A stretch of 64,000 nucleotides of DNA, from NCBI GenBank assembly GCA_949152475.1, contig OX424560.1, positions 8,990,001-9,054,000 of the forward strand. Reading direction: 5' to 3'. Positions 45,773 to 58,261 of the stretch are shown here, in pieces (within the stretch, counting starts at the first letter, position 1; the number at the start of each line of letters is the position of its first letter). Both the position numbers and the translations under genes were made by a program. Origin of the DNA: Terebella lapidaria (taxonomy: Eukaryota; Annelida; Polychaeta; Terebellida; Terebellidae). The notes under the pieces were generated by a model. It was not told the origin of the DNA and searched no databases. It saw only the letters and a list, made by a program, of their open reading frames with translations.

Positions 45773-46939
45773 GATAGAGCTGATACCCCCACATGAAAAA
45801 CACTATTAACTTTGAAAACTGGACAATTTCTGATGCATTGGGACATATGTCCGGAAATCAAAATGAATATTTTGAGAAATAAATCTCTGCGTACATTAGG
45901 TGAGAAGCAAGTATTGTTTTCCTTGTGGACCTTTGATATCAGTAACATCAAACAATGACAAGCATTTCAAAGCAATATCCGACCAAATGATAATGATCCC
46001 AACATTGGCACTGATTGTGCTTTAGATATAAACATCATAGAAGATGCTTATATTGTCAGTTATATGCAATTAGTGGATACTGCTGTCACAGATGACTTGG
46101 CTGATAAGCCTGAGACAAAAGACAATGGGGTTTATACAAACAGTGACATCAGACATGGGCCCGGGTGTTAATCAGCAATGTTCTTTCATTGTGGTGAAAA
46201 AGTAGCACCCCAATATTTCTACACATATTAAGGGGCATTTGACTGCCTTATTTTAACTTGTTGGAATAAAACTTTGACTAGTCAAAGACATGTTCATTTA
46301 TTCCTCAATATTATTCATTTTGGGCAATGGTTAATGATATCATGCTATACTTTCCTGGCAATCACATCACTGAGTGTTGTTACTTTTCTGCAAAATCTAT
46401 CAGTTCTAGGTAATTAACTACTGTCTTTGCTGTAGGGGCTGAAATGTATGCAATACTCCATCACAAATATTCTTAGTTAGAGCAGAAAAATGCTTTCACG
46501 CATATCCATTGCCATTTGTTTTCAACTTACTGACACAAGTGTTAATGCAATGAACTAGTAAAACCAATGTGGTCTTAATCATCAATAATTTTCCAGTTAC
46601 CATGGTAACCGTGGTAACAGCAGACCTATATTTCTAGACATATCCAGTGTCATTCGTTTTCAAACAACTGGCACATATTCTAACTTGTTGGAATAAAGAC
46701 GTTTACCAGTAAAGGTAATGTTCAGCTATATCATTCCATTGTAACCAATGGTAACTGGTATCATGTAATACTTTCCTTTCAGTGGCATCACTGATTGTTG
46801 TTATTCTTTTGACAAATTTAGCAGTAGCAATTAATGAACACTTTCGGGTTACAATTGTTGCAATTTATCATGTTTATCTGTATATGTAAATAAAATAACA
46901 CACTGAAGTAGTAAACTTAAGGCAATGTTAATTAAATCA

Positions 46940-48995
46940 GCAATATTCTTTCAGTTCGAGCGACCTATTTAGGATACCATTTCTTTGTACATAAAATAAC
47001 ACACTGAACTTGCAAAAGTGATGTTAACTTAATCAGCAATATTCTTCCAGTTAGAGCACACCTATATATTATGTACCATATAAATGGTGACTGTTTTGGA
47101 GGGGAACATGGCAAAATGTTCCCTCGAGGAGACAATGTTACCGGAGGCGAAGCCGAGGTTAACATTGCCTTTGAGGGGGAACATTTCCTGACAAACGAGT
47201 GACCATTTATTTTAATATACCGAATGTCACTGATTTTATTATGACGTTATACACATATCTGCAAATGTACCTACAAAGTCATTGTTGAAGTCGACAATTT
47301 TCTAAAGTCTTCGACGGCAGCGGTAAACTGAATCAGCAATATTCTTCTAGTTAGAGCAAACCAATATGATACACAATTTCTTTGTACAAGTAAGTAAAAC
47401 AATGCACTGATTTGGTAAAAGTAATGTTAACTTAAATACATGTAACACTATTCTTCCAGTTAGAGCAAACCTACATAGTATCTAGAATTTATTTGTACAA
47501 GTACCCGGTAAATGAAGGAATGCACTGAACTAATAAAACTAATGTTAACATGATCAGCAATATTCTTACAGTTAGAGCAAACCTACATATTATATAGAAC
47601 TTATTTGTACCAGTAAAGAAACTAACACACTGAACTAATAAAACTAAGTTTAACTTAATCAGCAATATTCTTCAGTTAGAGCGAAGCCACGTAATATATA
47701 GAATTTATTTGCACAAGTAAATGAACTAACGTACTGAAGTAATAACAGTAATGTTAACTTAATGAGCAATATTCTTCCAGGTAGGGCAAACCTACATAGT
47801 ATTAAGAATTTATTTGTACAAGTAAATAAACTAACGCACTGAACTAATATAACTAATATATAATATATATAATAATAACTAATATTAACTTAATCAGTAA
47901 TATTCTTCCAGTTATAGCAAACCTACATGGTATATAGAATTTATTTGTACAAGTAAATAAACTAGAACACTGAACTACTAAAACTAATGTTAACTTAATC
48001 AGCGAAATTCTTCCAGTTAGAGAAAACCTACATAGCATATAGATTTTATTTGAACAAGTAAATGAAGTAATGCACTAAACTAATAAAACTACTGTTAACT
48101 TATTCAGCAATATTCTTCCAGTTCGAGCAAACCTATACATAGTATATAGAATTAATTTGTACAATAAATAAGCCAGCACACTGAACTAATAAAACTAATG
48201 TTAACATGATCAGCAATATTCTTCCAGTTAGAGCAAACCTATATAATATGTACAATTTTGTGTTCAAGTAAATAAATTAAAACACTGAACCAATAACTGA
48301 ATAACGCTAATGTTAACTTAATCAGCAATATTCTTCCAGTTAGAGCAAACCTACATAGTATATAGAATTTATTTGTACAAGTAAATAAACTAACGCACTG
48401 AACTAATAACACTAATGTTAACTTAATTAGCAATATTCTTCCAGTTAGAGAAAACATATATCATGTATATAGTGATCAGCACTATTCTACCAGTTACAGC
48501 AAACCTACATATTATATAGAACTTATTTGTACCAGTAAATAAACTAGTGCACTGAACTGATAAAACTAAGGTTATCATGATCAGCAATATTCTTCCAGTT
48601 AGAGCAAACCTATATAATATGTACAATTATTTTGTTCAAGTAAATAAATTAACACACTGAACCAATAAAGCTGATGGTAACTTAATCAGCACTATTCTTC
48701 CATTTAGAGCAAACCTACATAGTATATAGAATTTATTTGTACAAGTAAATAAACTAATGCACTGAATTAATAAAACTCATGTTAACATGATCAGCAATAT
48801 TCTTACAGTTTGAGCAAACCTATATAGTATATAAAAAAATTTGTACAAGTAAATAAACTAACACACTGAAGTAGTAAAACTAATGTTGACTTAATCAGCA
48901 ATATTCTTCCACTTGGAGCAAATCTACATAGTATGTACAATTAATTTGTACAAGTAAATAAACTAACACACTGAACTCATAAAACTAATGTTAAA
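46940..48995 (+). repeat. Central tandem array, about 17 units of 100-120 bp
   Basis: Consensus blocks AACTTAATCAGCAATATTCT, CCAGTTAGAGCAAACCTACA, ATAGAATTTATTTGTACAAG and AAATAAACTAACGCACTGAA recur every 100-120 bp. Older, diverged copies extend left to about 46230. Confidence 0.9.
47089..47220. mobile_element. Palindromic insert within the central array
   Basis: Ends ATAAATGGTGACT and AGTGACCATTTAT; inner GAACATG..CAAAATGTTCCC and the paired CAATGTTA/TAACATTG around GGCGAAGCCG. It interrupts an array unit. Confidence 0.65.
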
Positions 48996-49140
48996 GTGAT
49001 ATTGGCAGAAAGTTATGGACTTTGCCATACCTTTCTGATCGAAGGAAAAAACATACAGTTTTATATCTGCACTTGTATGGCCAAAGAGATGCCCATTTGT
49101 AATTGATTTCATTGCGAGTTTCTGGTGGAGACAGTTTGGG
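48994..49140 (-). pseudogene. Coding-like fragment also present at 54685..54828
   Basis: About 147 bp matches 54685..54828 (AAGTGATATTGGCAGAAAGT, GTTTCTGGTGGA). The minus-strand frame in this copy is open for 66 codons, including PPETRNEINYKWASLWPYKC and HNFLPIS; the other copy keeps PPETSNEIN--G-SVWTYKC before a stop. I do not recognise the protein. It may be an old captured exon or part of a transposon gene. Confidence 0.35.
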
Positions 49141-49494
49141 CTGATCATGAATTCCAATGATGATTGCATTTCTGATTCTTCTGATGGTATACTAGGCAAC
49201 AAAGTTCCTTTGATTGTCTTTAAAGTTCAGATCATGGATTACAAAATGGAACTGTTTGTAACACATGTACATGTATGGTTACATTTCTCAATCATTGAAA
49301 ACTTCATTTCAACATGTAACTTCGAATAAGTGGAGGGACAGTCCAAAAAAGAAACACATATCGAAACACACTTTCAACACTGAGATACATGTATATCTAT
49401 TGCAATATGATGACCTCTGTGAATGGAAAGTACTGCAAAAGATATGATAATGATATTGTGAGTTCCCACCAAGACAGAACTGTCTGAATGTAGA

Positions 49495-49695
49495 TACTGT
49501 AAAAAGACTAATTTTGGCAGCTATTACATTTGGCGGTTGTGTGCCCCACGTTATTTGGCGGATATTTAATTTGGCGGTTTCAAAACCATATATATTTCTT
49601 AACATGTGTCTACTTAATTTGGCGGACGATTTAATTTCGCGGTTTTTCCCCTGCTGCCAAATAAATCGTCCGAAAATATTATTCGTTTTACAGTA
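49495..49695. mobile_element. MITE with TA target site (about 200 bp)
   Basis: TA-CTGTAAAA at the left and TTTTACAG-TA at the right. Inside are repeats of AATTTGGCGG and AATTTCGCGGTTTTTC, a theme common in invertebrate MITEs. Nested in the 8.3-kb element. Confidence 0.7.
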
Positions 49696-50399
49696 TTAAT
49701 TCCTTGACAGAGAAACAGACCCCATGGATGAAAGCTATCTTTCTGAAAAACAGACCCTATGGATGAAAATTATTGTCCTATAGCAAACATGATGCAGAAT
49801 CACAATTTGGCCATCTGACATGTACATGTATACTGTACCCTTCTCAATATTATCATCATTGTCTTTGAAAATCCACCTGAAGTGCCCTTGTCCTCCACGC
49901 CACCAGTGCAACACTGATGTCCTGCATTCTATATCATCTGTGCATGTTCCCTCCGCCACCCCCTCCCCCCTTCCCCTCCCCCTCACCCTAGCTCACCCCC
50001 TGGGCCCATGTCTGATGTCACTGCTTGTATAAACCCCAGTCTCTTTCGTCCTAGGCTTATCAGCCAAGTCATCTCTGATAGCAGTATCCACTAATTGCAT
50101 ATGACTTGTGACTAAAATCTTCTATGATGTTTATATCTAAAGCACAATCAGTGCCAATGTTAGGGTCATTATCATGTGGTGAGATATTGGTTTGAATTGC
50201 ATGTCATTGTTTGATGTTCCTGATATCAAAGGTCCACAAGGAAAACAATAGTTGCTTCTAACCGGATCCCATGCATTTTGAATATGTACACAGAGATAAC
50301 ATTTATTTCTCATCAAATATTCATTTGATTCCAGACAATACGTCTTAATGCATCAGGGATTGTGCAGTGTTCACCACTTATAGCGTGTTTTTCATGTGG

Positions 50400-52005
50400 C
50401 ACTATATCATCTATCTCACGGACAGTCACTTGCTCATCACTTGGGGAAGGGAAATCCTGCTGTGTGGCGCTTTTTGCCCATCACTTGCTGATGGAATATA
50501 TTGCTATGTTGCGCTATAATGTTTTATCTGACGAACTGTCGCTTGCTCATCACTTGGCGAAGGGAATTATTGCTATGCGGCGCTATAACATCCATGTGAC
50601 GAACCGTCGCTTGCCCGTCACTTGGGGCAGGGAAATATTGCTATGCGGCGCTATAACGTCTATCTGACGGACCGTCGCTTGCCCGTCACTTGGGGCAGGG
50701 AAATATTGCTATGTGGCGCTATAATGTCCATGTGACGGACCGTCACTTGCCCGTCACTTGGAGAAAGGTGAATATTGCTATGTGGCGCTATAACGTACAT
50801 CTGACGGACCGTCACTTGGCCGTCACTTGGAGAAAGAGAAATTGTTTATGTGGCGCTACAAGGACTATCTGATGGTCACTTGCCCGTCACATGGAGGTAG
50901 AGAAATGTTCTTATGTGGCGCTACAAGGGCTATCTGACAGACCTTCACTTGCTCGTCACTTGGGGTAAGGGAAATATGGTCACTTGGAGAAAGGGTAATT
51001 TTGCTATGTGGCGCTCCAAGGCCTATCTGACGGTCACTTGCCCGTCACTTGAAGACAGAGAAATATTCTTATGTGGCGCTACAAGGGCTATCTGACGGAC
51101 CGTCGCTTGCTCGTCGCATGGGGAAAGGGAAATATGGCTATGTGGCGCTCCAAGGCCTACCTGACGGTCACTCGCCCGTCACTTTGAGACAGAGAAATAT
51201 TCTTATGTGGCGCTACAAGGGCTATCCGACGGACCGTCGCTTGGTCGTCACTTGGAGAAAGGAAAAATTTCTTATGTGGCGCTATAACGTCTATCTGACG
51301 GACCGTCGCTTGCCCGTCACTTGGGGAATGGGTAATTTTGCTATGTGGCGCTCCAAGGCCTATCTGACGGTCACTTGCCCGTCACTTTGAGACAGAGAAA
51401 TATTCTTATGTGGCGCTACAAGGGCTATCTGACGGACCGTCGCTTGCTCGTCGCTTGGGGAAAGGGAAATATGGCTATGTGGCCCTCCAAGGCCTATCTG
51501 ACGGACACTTGCCCGTCGCTTGCCCGTCACTTGGAGAAAGAGAAAATTTCTTATGTGACGCTACAAGGGCTATCTGACGGACCGTCACTTGCCCGTCACT
51601 TGGAGAAAGGGAAAAATTCTTATGTGGCGCTATAACGTCCATGTGACGGACCGTCACTTGGCCGTCACTTGGAGAAAGGGAAAAATTCTTATGTGGCGCT
51701 ATAACGTCCATGTGACGGACCGTCACTTGGCCGTCACTTGGAGATAAAAAAAATTCTTATGTGGCGCTACAAGGGCTATCTGACGGACCGTCACTTGCCC
51801 GTCACTTGGAGAAAGGGAAAAATTCTTATGTGGCGCTATAACGTCCATGTGACGGACCGTCACTTGGCCGTCACTTGGAGAAAGAGAAATGTTCTTATGT
51901 GGCGCTACAAGATCTATCCGACGGACCGTCGCTTGCTCGTCACATGGGGAGAGTCATAGCTATGTGGCGCTATAAGGTCTATCTGACGAATCGTCGCATG
52001 GGCGT
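50400..52005 (-). repeat. Right-arm minisatellite (about 22 units of 69 bp)
   Basis: Same unit as the left arm in inverse orientation: CTTATGTGGCGCTATAACGT, TGACGGACCGTCACTTG, CCGTCACTTGGAGAAAG. Confidence 0.9.
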
Positions 52006-52011
52006 CACATA

Positions 52012-52670
52012 CAATTCCAAGAAAGTGGATGAGGAGAAAAAAAATTTCGCGGGTTCTTACCATGAAGGGGTAACCTAAGTGTTACCTGGTCATCATTCAT
52101 GGCGTAGATAGAAGTTCGCAAACGGGGGTTCGAGAAACAACAAGGCGTAGCCCCAATTCGATCTGGGGTCACGGGGAGTGCCCCCCCCCCCCCCCCCCCC
52201 CATGCCGTTTATGAACTGTGAACACTATTGTAATATTATGTTACATATTTCTCACTTCTAGTCAACTTATTTTTAAACAATACTTGTTTATGCAACTAAT
52301 AGACATAATTGTTAGGTTCATTACTTATCATTGGCCACAATAGAGCTTCATTTTCTGGTAGAGACTATCTTACATGTCAACCATCACGCCTGTGTTCACA
52401 CGGAACCAGCGCTGGGTCACACAGAACGGCGGGTATCAGCCGGTTCTGCCCACAGTACCGGCTGGCTGATTACGCCATATGACAGCGCGACAAAATTATA
52501 TTTTGATCGCGATATAAAAAGAGTATATGTTCTGCACAGCCGAGGCGTGACAACCTCACCCGGCCACACTTCGGTTACACTGCGCTATTTCAATACTTTT
52601 GCATAGCGGCCGCACACGGGAGTTGAATAAAATTCGTATCTGATTCAGGCCGCCGCCTCTGACCAAGACG
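52012..52670. other. Spacer with a long C run, no gene
   Basis: A homopolymer C run of over 20 bp lies at about 52180..52201, a likely assembly weak spot. No recognisable gene. Confidence 0.5.
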
Positions 52671-54360
52671 GAAGACCAGGCAAAGTGGGACACCCGGGCA
52701 AAGTGGGACAGGCTTTTGGTTCGGTAAATTTTATGACATGTTGGGAACAAACACCCAGTACGCATGCGCAACGTTATCACACACGCACAGCGTTTAGGTT
52801 TTTTTTTTTCGTTCTGCAGCTGCAACTACAAAGGTGAGCACATAGTTTAATTTTTGCTGATTTTCTTACCTATTTTCCAGAATTTTTGATCTAAAACAAT
52901 TAACTGTTAAAAATATTTTCCCTCACCATTCACGAAATGTTTAATACTGCATCTTCTTATACGCCTTCTGTAGCAAATCATTTATGTGAACACGAAAGAT
53001 AATAATGATATCCTAATAATTATGAAGAAGTATACTGCATTACGAAGTGGGACAGGGCAAAGTGGGACATATTTTACCTTGACCAATCAGTGTCCCAGTT
53101 TGTGTTTATCTTGACCATCGATATTGTTGAGAAAAACTAAAATAATAATTGCCAAGTCTAGTATTGTATGGTTGATGGAAAATATAATTTGATACAAATA
53201 AATAAATTTAAAGACATACCATTCGTTGTATGCATGGAAAACATCTGAAATAATATTGGTTGGTCCATATCAAATAATGAATAAATAAATGTTTATCCTC
53301 ATAGCATACTACGTTATCTAGGTGAACACGCAGTTAACTAATGCCTGTCATTTCATCCCACAGGATTATGGTGTATGATTACAAGCGCACACCACACCTC
53401 CTCTTGTCAATATATCGGGGATCGATCTCATTCAATGATCAGAGTCAGCACAAGTGTGCAAGCAGCACCATTAGCAGTAATCCGTGCAATGCATACAATA
53501 TTGGAAGCTAAGAGCTGTACCCGGATGTGTACTCATTGCACAGCAGCTGAATGGTCAGTTTAGGTGTGATTCTGGGACAAAATGTTTTCGAAATCAATCA
53601 AATGTTTAAAATATATCCAAAGGACACACTCGATTCCATGGCACATGTATTTCTAACTTAAAGAATTGTACGGCCTGATTGTGGTCAGTTGAAGGAACTT
53701 AGGGTTCGAGATGCTGTGACAAATGGAATCGAGCAGCCGTTGTACCACGGCTGTCAGGATCTCTGTCCAAACACCAAAAACTTCCATGCAATAAATATTA
53801 TTGTCTTTGGCATCATTTTAGGCGAAGCAACTCCGTCTATGATGTAGGGTTTCTGAGATTTCCCTTTTGTTTATATATTTCAAATTCACATTTGTACAAA
53901 ATAACATGTCAAAAACATTCGATGTTCCGTTTGTTACACATATATTTCCTATAGCTGTGCCGCATTAATACATCAGTAGTATTCTAAAGCAGAACACTAT
54001 AATACTGTAGCGGTATTTCACGAATCGTTTGGCCCACCTCTTCTTGTCAATATCAATGTGTTGTTTTCTACCGTAACTGCCCAGTTTGCCCTTACACTGT
54101 CCCACTTTGCCCAAATGGCTGTCCCAATTTGCCCAGGCCACTGTCCCACTTTTTGCTTTGGTCCGGGCAAAGTGGGACACATTCATGGATAAAGAATATA
54201 TCCCCATGTGAGCACAAACATATACACAATTGTAATTTTTGTGGTGGGATGTATCCAATTTGCATCATTTAGAAAATAAATTATAACGAGAATAATCAGC
54301 AAATTGTAATTGTCATTTTATAGCAGTTTCATTTTAAATGTCCCACTTTGCCTGGTCTTC
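52671..54360. mobile_element. 1.7-kb element with GGCAAAGTGGGACA ends
   Basis: Left end GACCAGGCAAAGTGGGACA, right end TGTCCCACTTTGCCTGGTC (terminal match 22-23 bp). GCAAAGTGGGACA motifs recur inside (about 52694, 53045, 53057, and inverted around 54090-54180). No transposase frame recognised. Confidence 0.6.
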
Positions 54361-55038
54361 CCCTAAAACGTTAATGCATCCAAATTATGGGAACCAACAT
54401 TATCGCCATTGACGCGATGTACACTTGTTGAAAACAGGGTCCTGTACAGGACTGGAAGAAGAAGAAAGACGTACAAAAGGAACACACAGTTTCATACATC
54501 AAATGATAGAGAATCGTTGTCAACTCCAGTGAGTAAATTCGATCGGTACATTCGTCAAACCAGCTAGAGTGTTATCCATAAGGATTTCTTAATTCTTGTC
54601 GTTCGTAAAATGTACGGAGTTTTTCTGCATATAAAGTGAGTAGTACCATTGAATGCGAGTTGTTTAGAACCAGTAGGCGGGTTGAAGTGATATTGGCAGA
54701 AAGTTATGGATTTTGCCATATCTTACTGATCGGACGAAGAAAACATAATATATCTGCAGCACTTGTATGTCCAAACAGATGGCCCTTTCTGATTGATTTC
54801 GTTGCTAGTTTCTGGTGGAAATATTTTGAGTTTGTTTACGTAACCGCTATTCTCGGTGCTTCCATAGAAATCGAGGATGTCGATTTCTACGGTGTGTCGT
54901 AACCCTTGATGCGATGCGACTCCAGCTTACTCGTATATGTTCGAGCCAGTCGAGCGTCAAGGCAAGTCAGAGGAAACGGAGTGGCGCACAAAACGAAACA
55001 AAAAGCGGCTGCTAGTACTGTCATATGCTTGTTTTGTC
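54361..55038. other. Spacer with second copy of the coding-like fragment
   Basis: 54685..54828 matches 48994..49140. The plus-strand frame here (about 54636..54902) is open but is the antisense of the better-conserved frame. Otherwise nothing recognised. Confidence 0.4.
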
Positions 55039-55075
55039 GGCCGAAGTATCATACACTGCGCCTTAATACTACTTA

Positions 55076-57099
55076 GGCCACGGGCTACGGGGGTCCACCA
55101 TGCACCCCCCCCCCCCCCCCATAATTCAGCGAAACATATTTTTTTCAGAAGCCCCAGGGTATCCTTAGTTGTAAATCAAATGTACATTGAAAATATAGGG
55201 ATGCAATTCCTGTTTACACCACTTATTTGAAGGTACCCTGAATTTCGCGACAAAAAGCACTAGGGGGTATGGTTGCCTTTAGGTCTGTAATATCAGTTCT
55301 AATTGGTATATCCTCACACAGGAGGTATTAAAAGGAGGGGAATTGAATAACCTCTCGAATGATGTATCACACAACACTGTAGACATAACATTCACTCTTC
55401 TACATAGGTTTAAACAAAATTTTAATCGACAACTCTTCGAATCGCTCGACAGAACCCATATAGTGCCTGGGCACATTTTGAACCATGTGTATCCCAACAG
55501 AACCCTCACCAACTGGTATCATTTTGTCCAGTAGGGTCCACTGAATGAAATGAAACATATTAACGTTAAAAAATATAGGGACGAACTTCATGTCAAGAAA
55601 GTATAAACATGTGTAACCCTCAATGCACTTTTCGCGATTTCCGCATGTTCGAAATAAGGGGGTGTACTTGGTAAATAGCCTACTATGTCAGTTTCATGGC
55701 ATGGATCATTCTTCACCCACTGATGTAATTTTGTGAACTAAGGCCCACTGAATGAAAAAAATAATGTTGCCAGTAAATATATAGGTTTCAACCTCATTGA
55801 TGACACCCTATGAAATGGGTCCCGTCAAACACATTTTTCGCGATTTACTTATACTCGAATTATATGGTTGGCCAAACTAGTCAGAACTGAACGTTGTTGC
55901 GCACAATAAATATGGAATTATGTCGCGCTGTAAATCAACCAATCAAGTGAGGTGATTTATATCAAAAAAATATAGTTATGTCGCGCTTTATGTCAACCAT
56001 TCATAACCCATCTTTTAATGCGCGATGCATATCAAATGATATTTATTGCGGGCATGAAATCACAGGTTGTCTTTGGATTACTTACTCTGCGATCTAAATC
56101 AAATTGTACCGCGACATAAAACAACTTACGTGATTGGCTGGTATACTGCGTGATACAATTCCTGATTTAATGCGCGCAATAAGTATCCTTAATTGTGTCG
56201 CGCATGAAGAGACGCTATATGAATGGTTGAATTAATGCGCGATATAAATATATTTTGATCGCGTCATAAAACACTGGCCATGATTGGTTAATTTATTGAG
56301 CGATATAATTGCATATTCATTCTGCGCAACAAAATTTACTTATGACCAGTTTGGCCAACCATAGAATTAAGGGGGTATACTTGACAAATAGCCTATTGTG
56401 TCGGTGTCAAGGCAATGATCACTACATGTTATATACCATTGGAAAGGAAATTGAAAGTCCTGTCCAGTTATGTCTCCAGACCGCATATATTTTGAATATT
56501 CATCTGTCTATGGTCAGTTACATTAATTTTTCATTGACAAAACTCCACAAATACCTTGAATTCCCCATATATCACATGGGAGTAGTTTGTCCCATGTGAA
56601 CCATTCAAATTTTCCAACCACTGATGTAATTTTTTTTAACTAAGGCCCACTGAATGAACAGATAATGTTACCAGTAAATATATAGCGATCAACCTCATTG
56701 CTGACACCCTATGAAAATGGGTCCCCTCAAACACATTTTTCGCGATTTACATATACTCGAATCAAGGTTGTATACTTGACGAATAGACTACGGTGTCGGT
56801 TTCATTGCACTGATCATGTCTACATTGATGTTTGATATATCATTCGAAAGGTTTTCCTCCTTTTGATACCTCCTGTGTGAGGATATATCAATTAGAACTG
56901 ATATTACAGACCTAAAGGCAACCATACCCCCTAGTGTTTTTTTGTCGCGAAAGCGTCGAAAGCGATTTAGAGTGCATCCCTATATTTTCAATGTTAACAT
57001 TTGATTTCCAACTGAGGACACCCTGGGGCTCCTGGGAAAATATGTTTCGCTGAGTTATGGGGGGGGGGGTGCATGGGGGGACCCCCGTAGCCCGTGGCC
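55076..57099. mobile_element. 2.02-kb inverted-repeat element inserted in the MITE
   Basis: Ends GGCCACGGGCTACGGGGGTC and its complement GACCCCCGTAGCCCGTGGCC. Arms of about 260 bp include the C/G run beside TGCA and the pair CCTCACACAGGAGGTAT / ATACCTCCTGTGTGAGG. TA at both ends (55074-55075, 57100-57101). The interior has two diverged copies of a 300-bp block (CCACTGATGTAATTTT to TTTTTCGCGATTTAC), one on each side of the next nested element. Confidence 0.75.
55863..56363. mobile_element. 501-bp palindromic element nested inside the 2.02-kb element
   Basis: Ends TATGGTTGGCCAAACT and AGTTTGGCCAACCATA; flanked by GAATTA on both sides (55857..55862, 56364..56369), a clear 6-bp direct repeat. 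The inside is rich in GCGC/ATGTCGCGC motifs on both strands. Confidence 0.75.
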
Positions 57100-57346
57100 T
57101 AACCCGTCCACTAAATGAATGCCATTTAATCCGTCTATCACCTTTTTAATCCTTAGTGAATATAGAGAAAGGCGCAGTGTATGATACTTGGGCCAATTTA
57201 TCCATCTGGTCTGCATGGTTTGTTTTGTAACCTATTTTCCTGAAACCACAGGCATATATGTGAAAAGTATGACGCCATCCGCTATCCCGGATCCTCGCGG
57301 ATAAGCCGCTCACCGTGGGTCACAGTATTTACTTCAGAACGTTAAG

Positions 57347-57895
57347 GGTCAGCCCAAGTGACGAATTGCCCTGCGAATTGTGATCTACTTCAAAATTTAA
57401 ATCTGAAATTTCAGAGGATCAGCTCATTGTAGATGCACGAAACTTTACAAACTATTTCTATATGCCATGTAGAAAATTAATATCGTATAATTTGACTGAG
57501 ATAAATGTTCATATTTCCGAAATATGGATATTAATAACAATATTTCAGGTACATCTTGCATAAAAATTGAAATAGTATTCATGCCAAAAATATACTCACA
57601 CTGCACAATGGATATCCTGCTGTAGCGCCCGAGTCATAGTTTTCCCATTTTCCAAGTGAGTTTTGCACATTGACAGTGCAAAGTTAACACTATTTTGCTC
57701 TTTGACCAAAATCCCCAGAACACATGGCTGCACTGATTTTTTGGTCCCCATTGCAGGCTTGACCCTTTCCTCAAAACAGTCAAGCATGACGCAATGTACA
57801 AAACTCAGACCTCCAGACCAGTGGTCATGTACTGGTGACTCTGCATGCAGAGGGTAGATTTAGAGGGTGACTCTGCATGCAGAGGGCAGAGGGTA
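57347..57895. mobile_element. Half copy of the palindromic family at 58262..59183
   Basis: One arm only, direct with 58262..58795: TTAAGGGTCAGCCC, ACTCACACTGCACAATGG, CAAGCATGAC, GGTGACTCTGCA. Ends in a short doublet of GACTCTGCATGCAGAGGG. Confidence 0.65.
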
Positions 57896-58261
57896 GTTTA
57901 TTTCAAATGTGCAATGTAACAAATAGTCTCATATAACATTACGATTCATAATACATGGGTGCTGCACATTCATGGAAGCCACGGGAGACAATTGTCTGTA
58001 ACACGCGAGTGCCGTGACTTCCATACAGATAAATCATAGCACATAATATATATTACACAGACAGGAACAATGAGCTAAATGACGGATAACTTTGTATTTA
58101 CATACCGAGGACATGGCAAAAAAGGGGTGACGAAGGACCATGCTCTGGTAAGAATACTAATAATAATTTACAAAATGATATTTGGGTATTACATCGCAAC
58201 TAGGTAAAAGTGTAATGTGCTTCAGGATTAGTGGGTAAGAAGAACCCCACCAAGACTAAGT

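Larger units (their letters stand above)
43664..52011. mobile_element. 8.3-kb fold-back element with minisatellite arms
   Basis: A left arm (43664..about 46165) is mirrored by a right arm (about 50005..52011). In both, the outer 1.6-2 kb is a 69-bp minisatellite, followed inward by a matching unique block (for example GATATCAGTAACATCAAACA near 45937 against its complement near 50211, and GACATCAGACATGGGCCC near 46146 against 50004). The centre (46165..50005) holds a different tandem array and nested MITEs. CAATT flanks both ends (43659..43663 and 52012..52016). No transposase frame is visible, so it is non-autonomous or of an unrecognised type. Confidence 0.7.
55039..57194. mobile_element. 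MITE family A copy split by a later insertion
   Basis: Left half 55039..55075 (GGCCGAAGTATCATACACTG, CCTTAATACTACT) and right half 57102..57194 (CCATTTAATCCGTC, GGCGCAGTGTATGATACTTG) together resemble the intact copies at 43249..43386 and 59726..59850. The break holds a 2.02-kb element flanked by TA. Confidence 0.8.

Noticed and set aside
43666..45951. Proteins made of 23-residue repeats in the minisatellite arms
   Set aside because: Frames are open on both strands and mirrored in both arms, as expected for a 69-bp unit; no start context or conserved fold.
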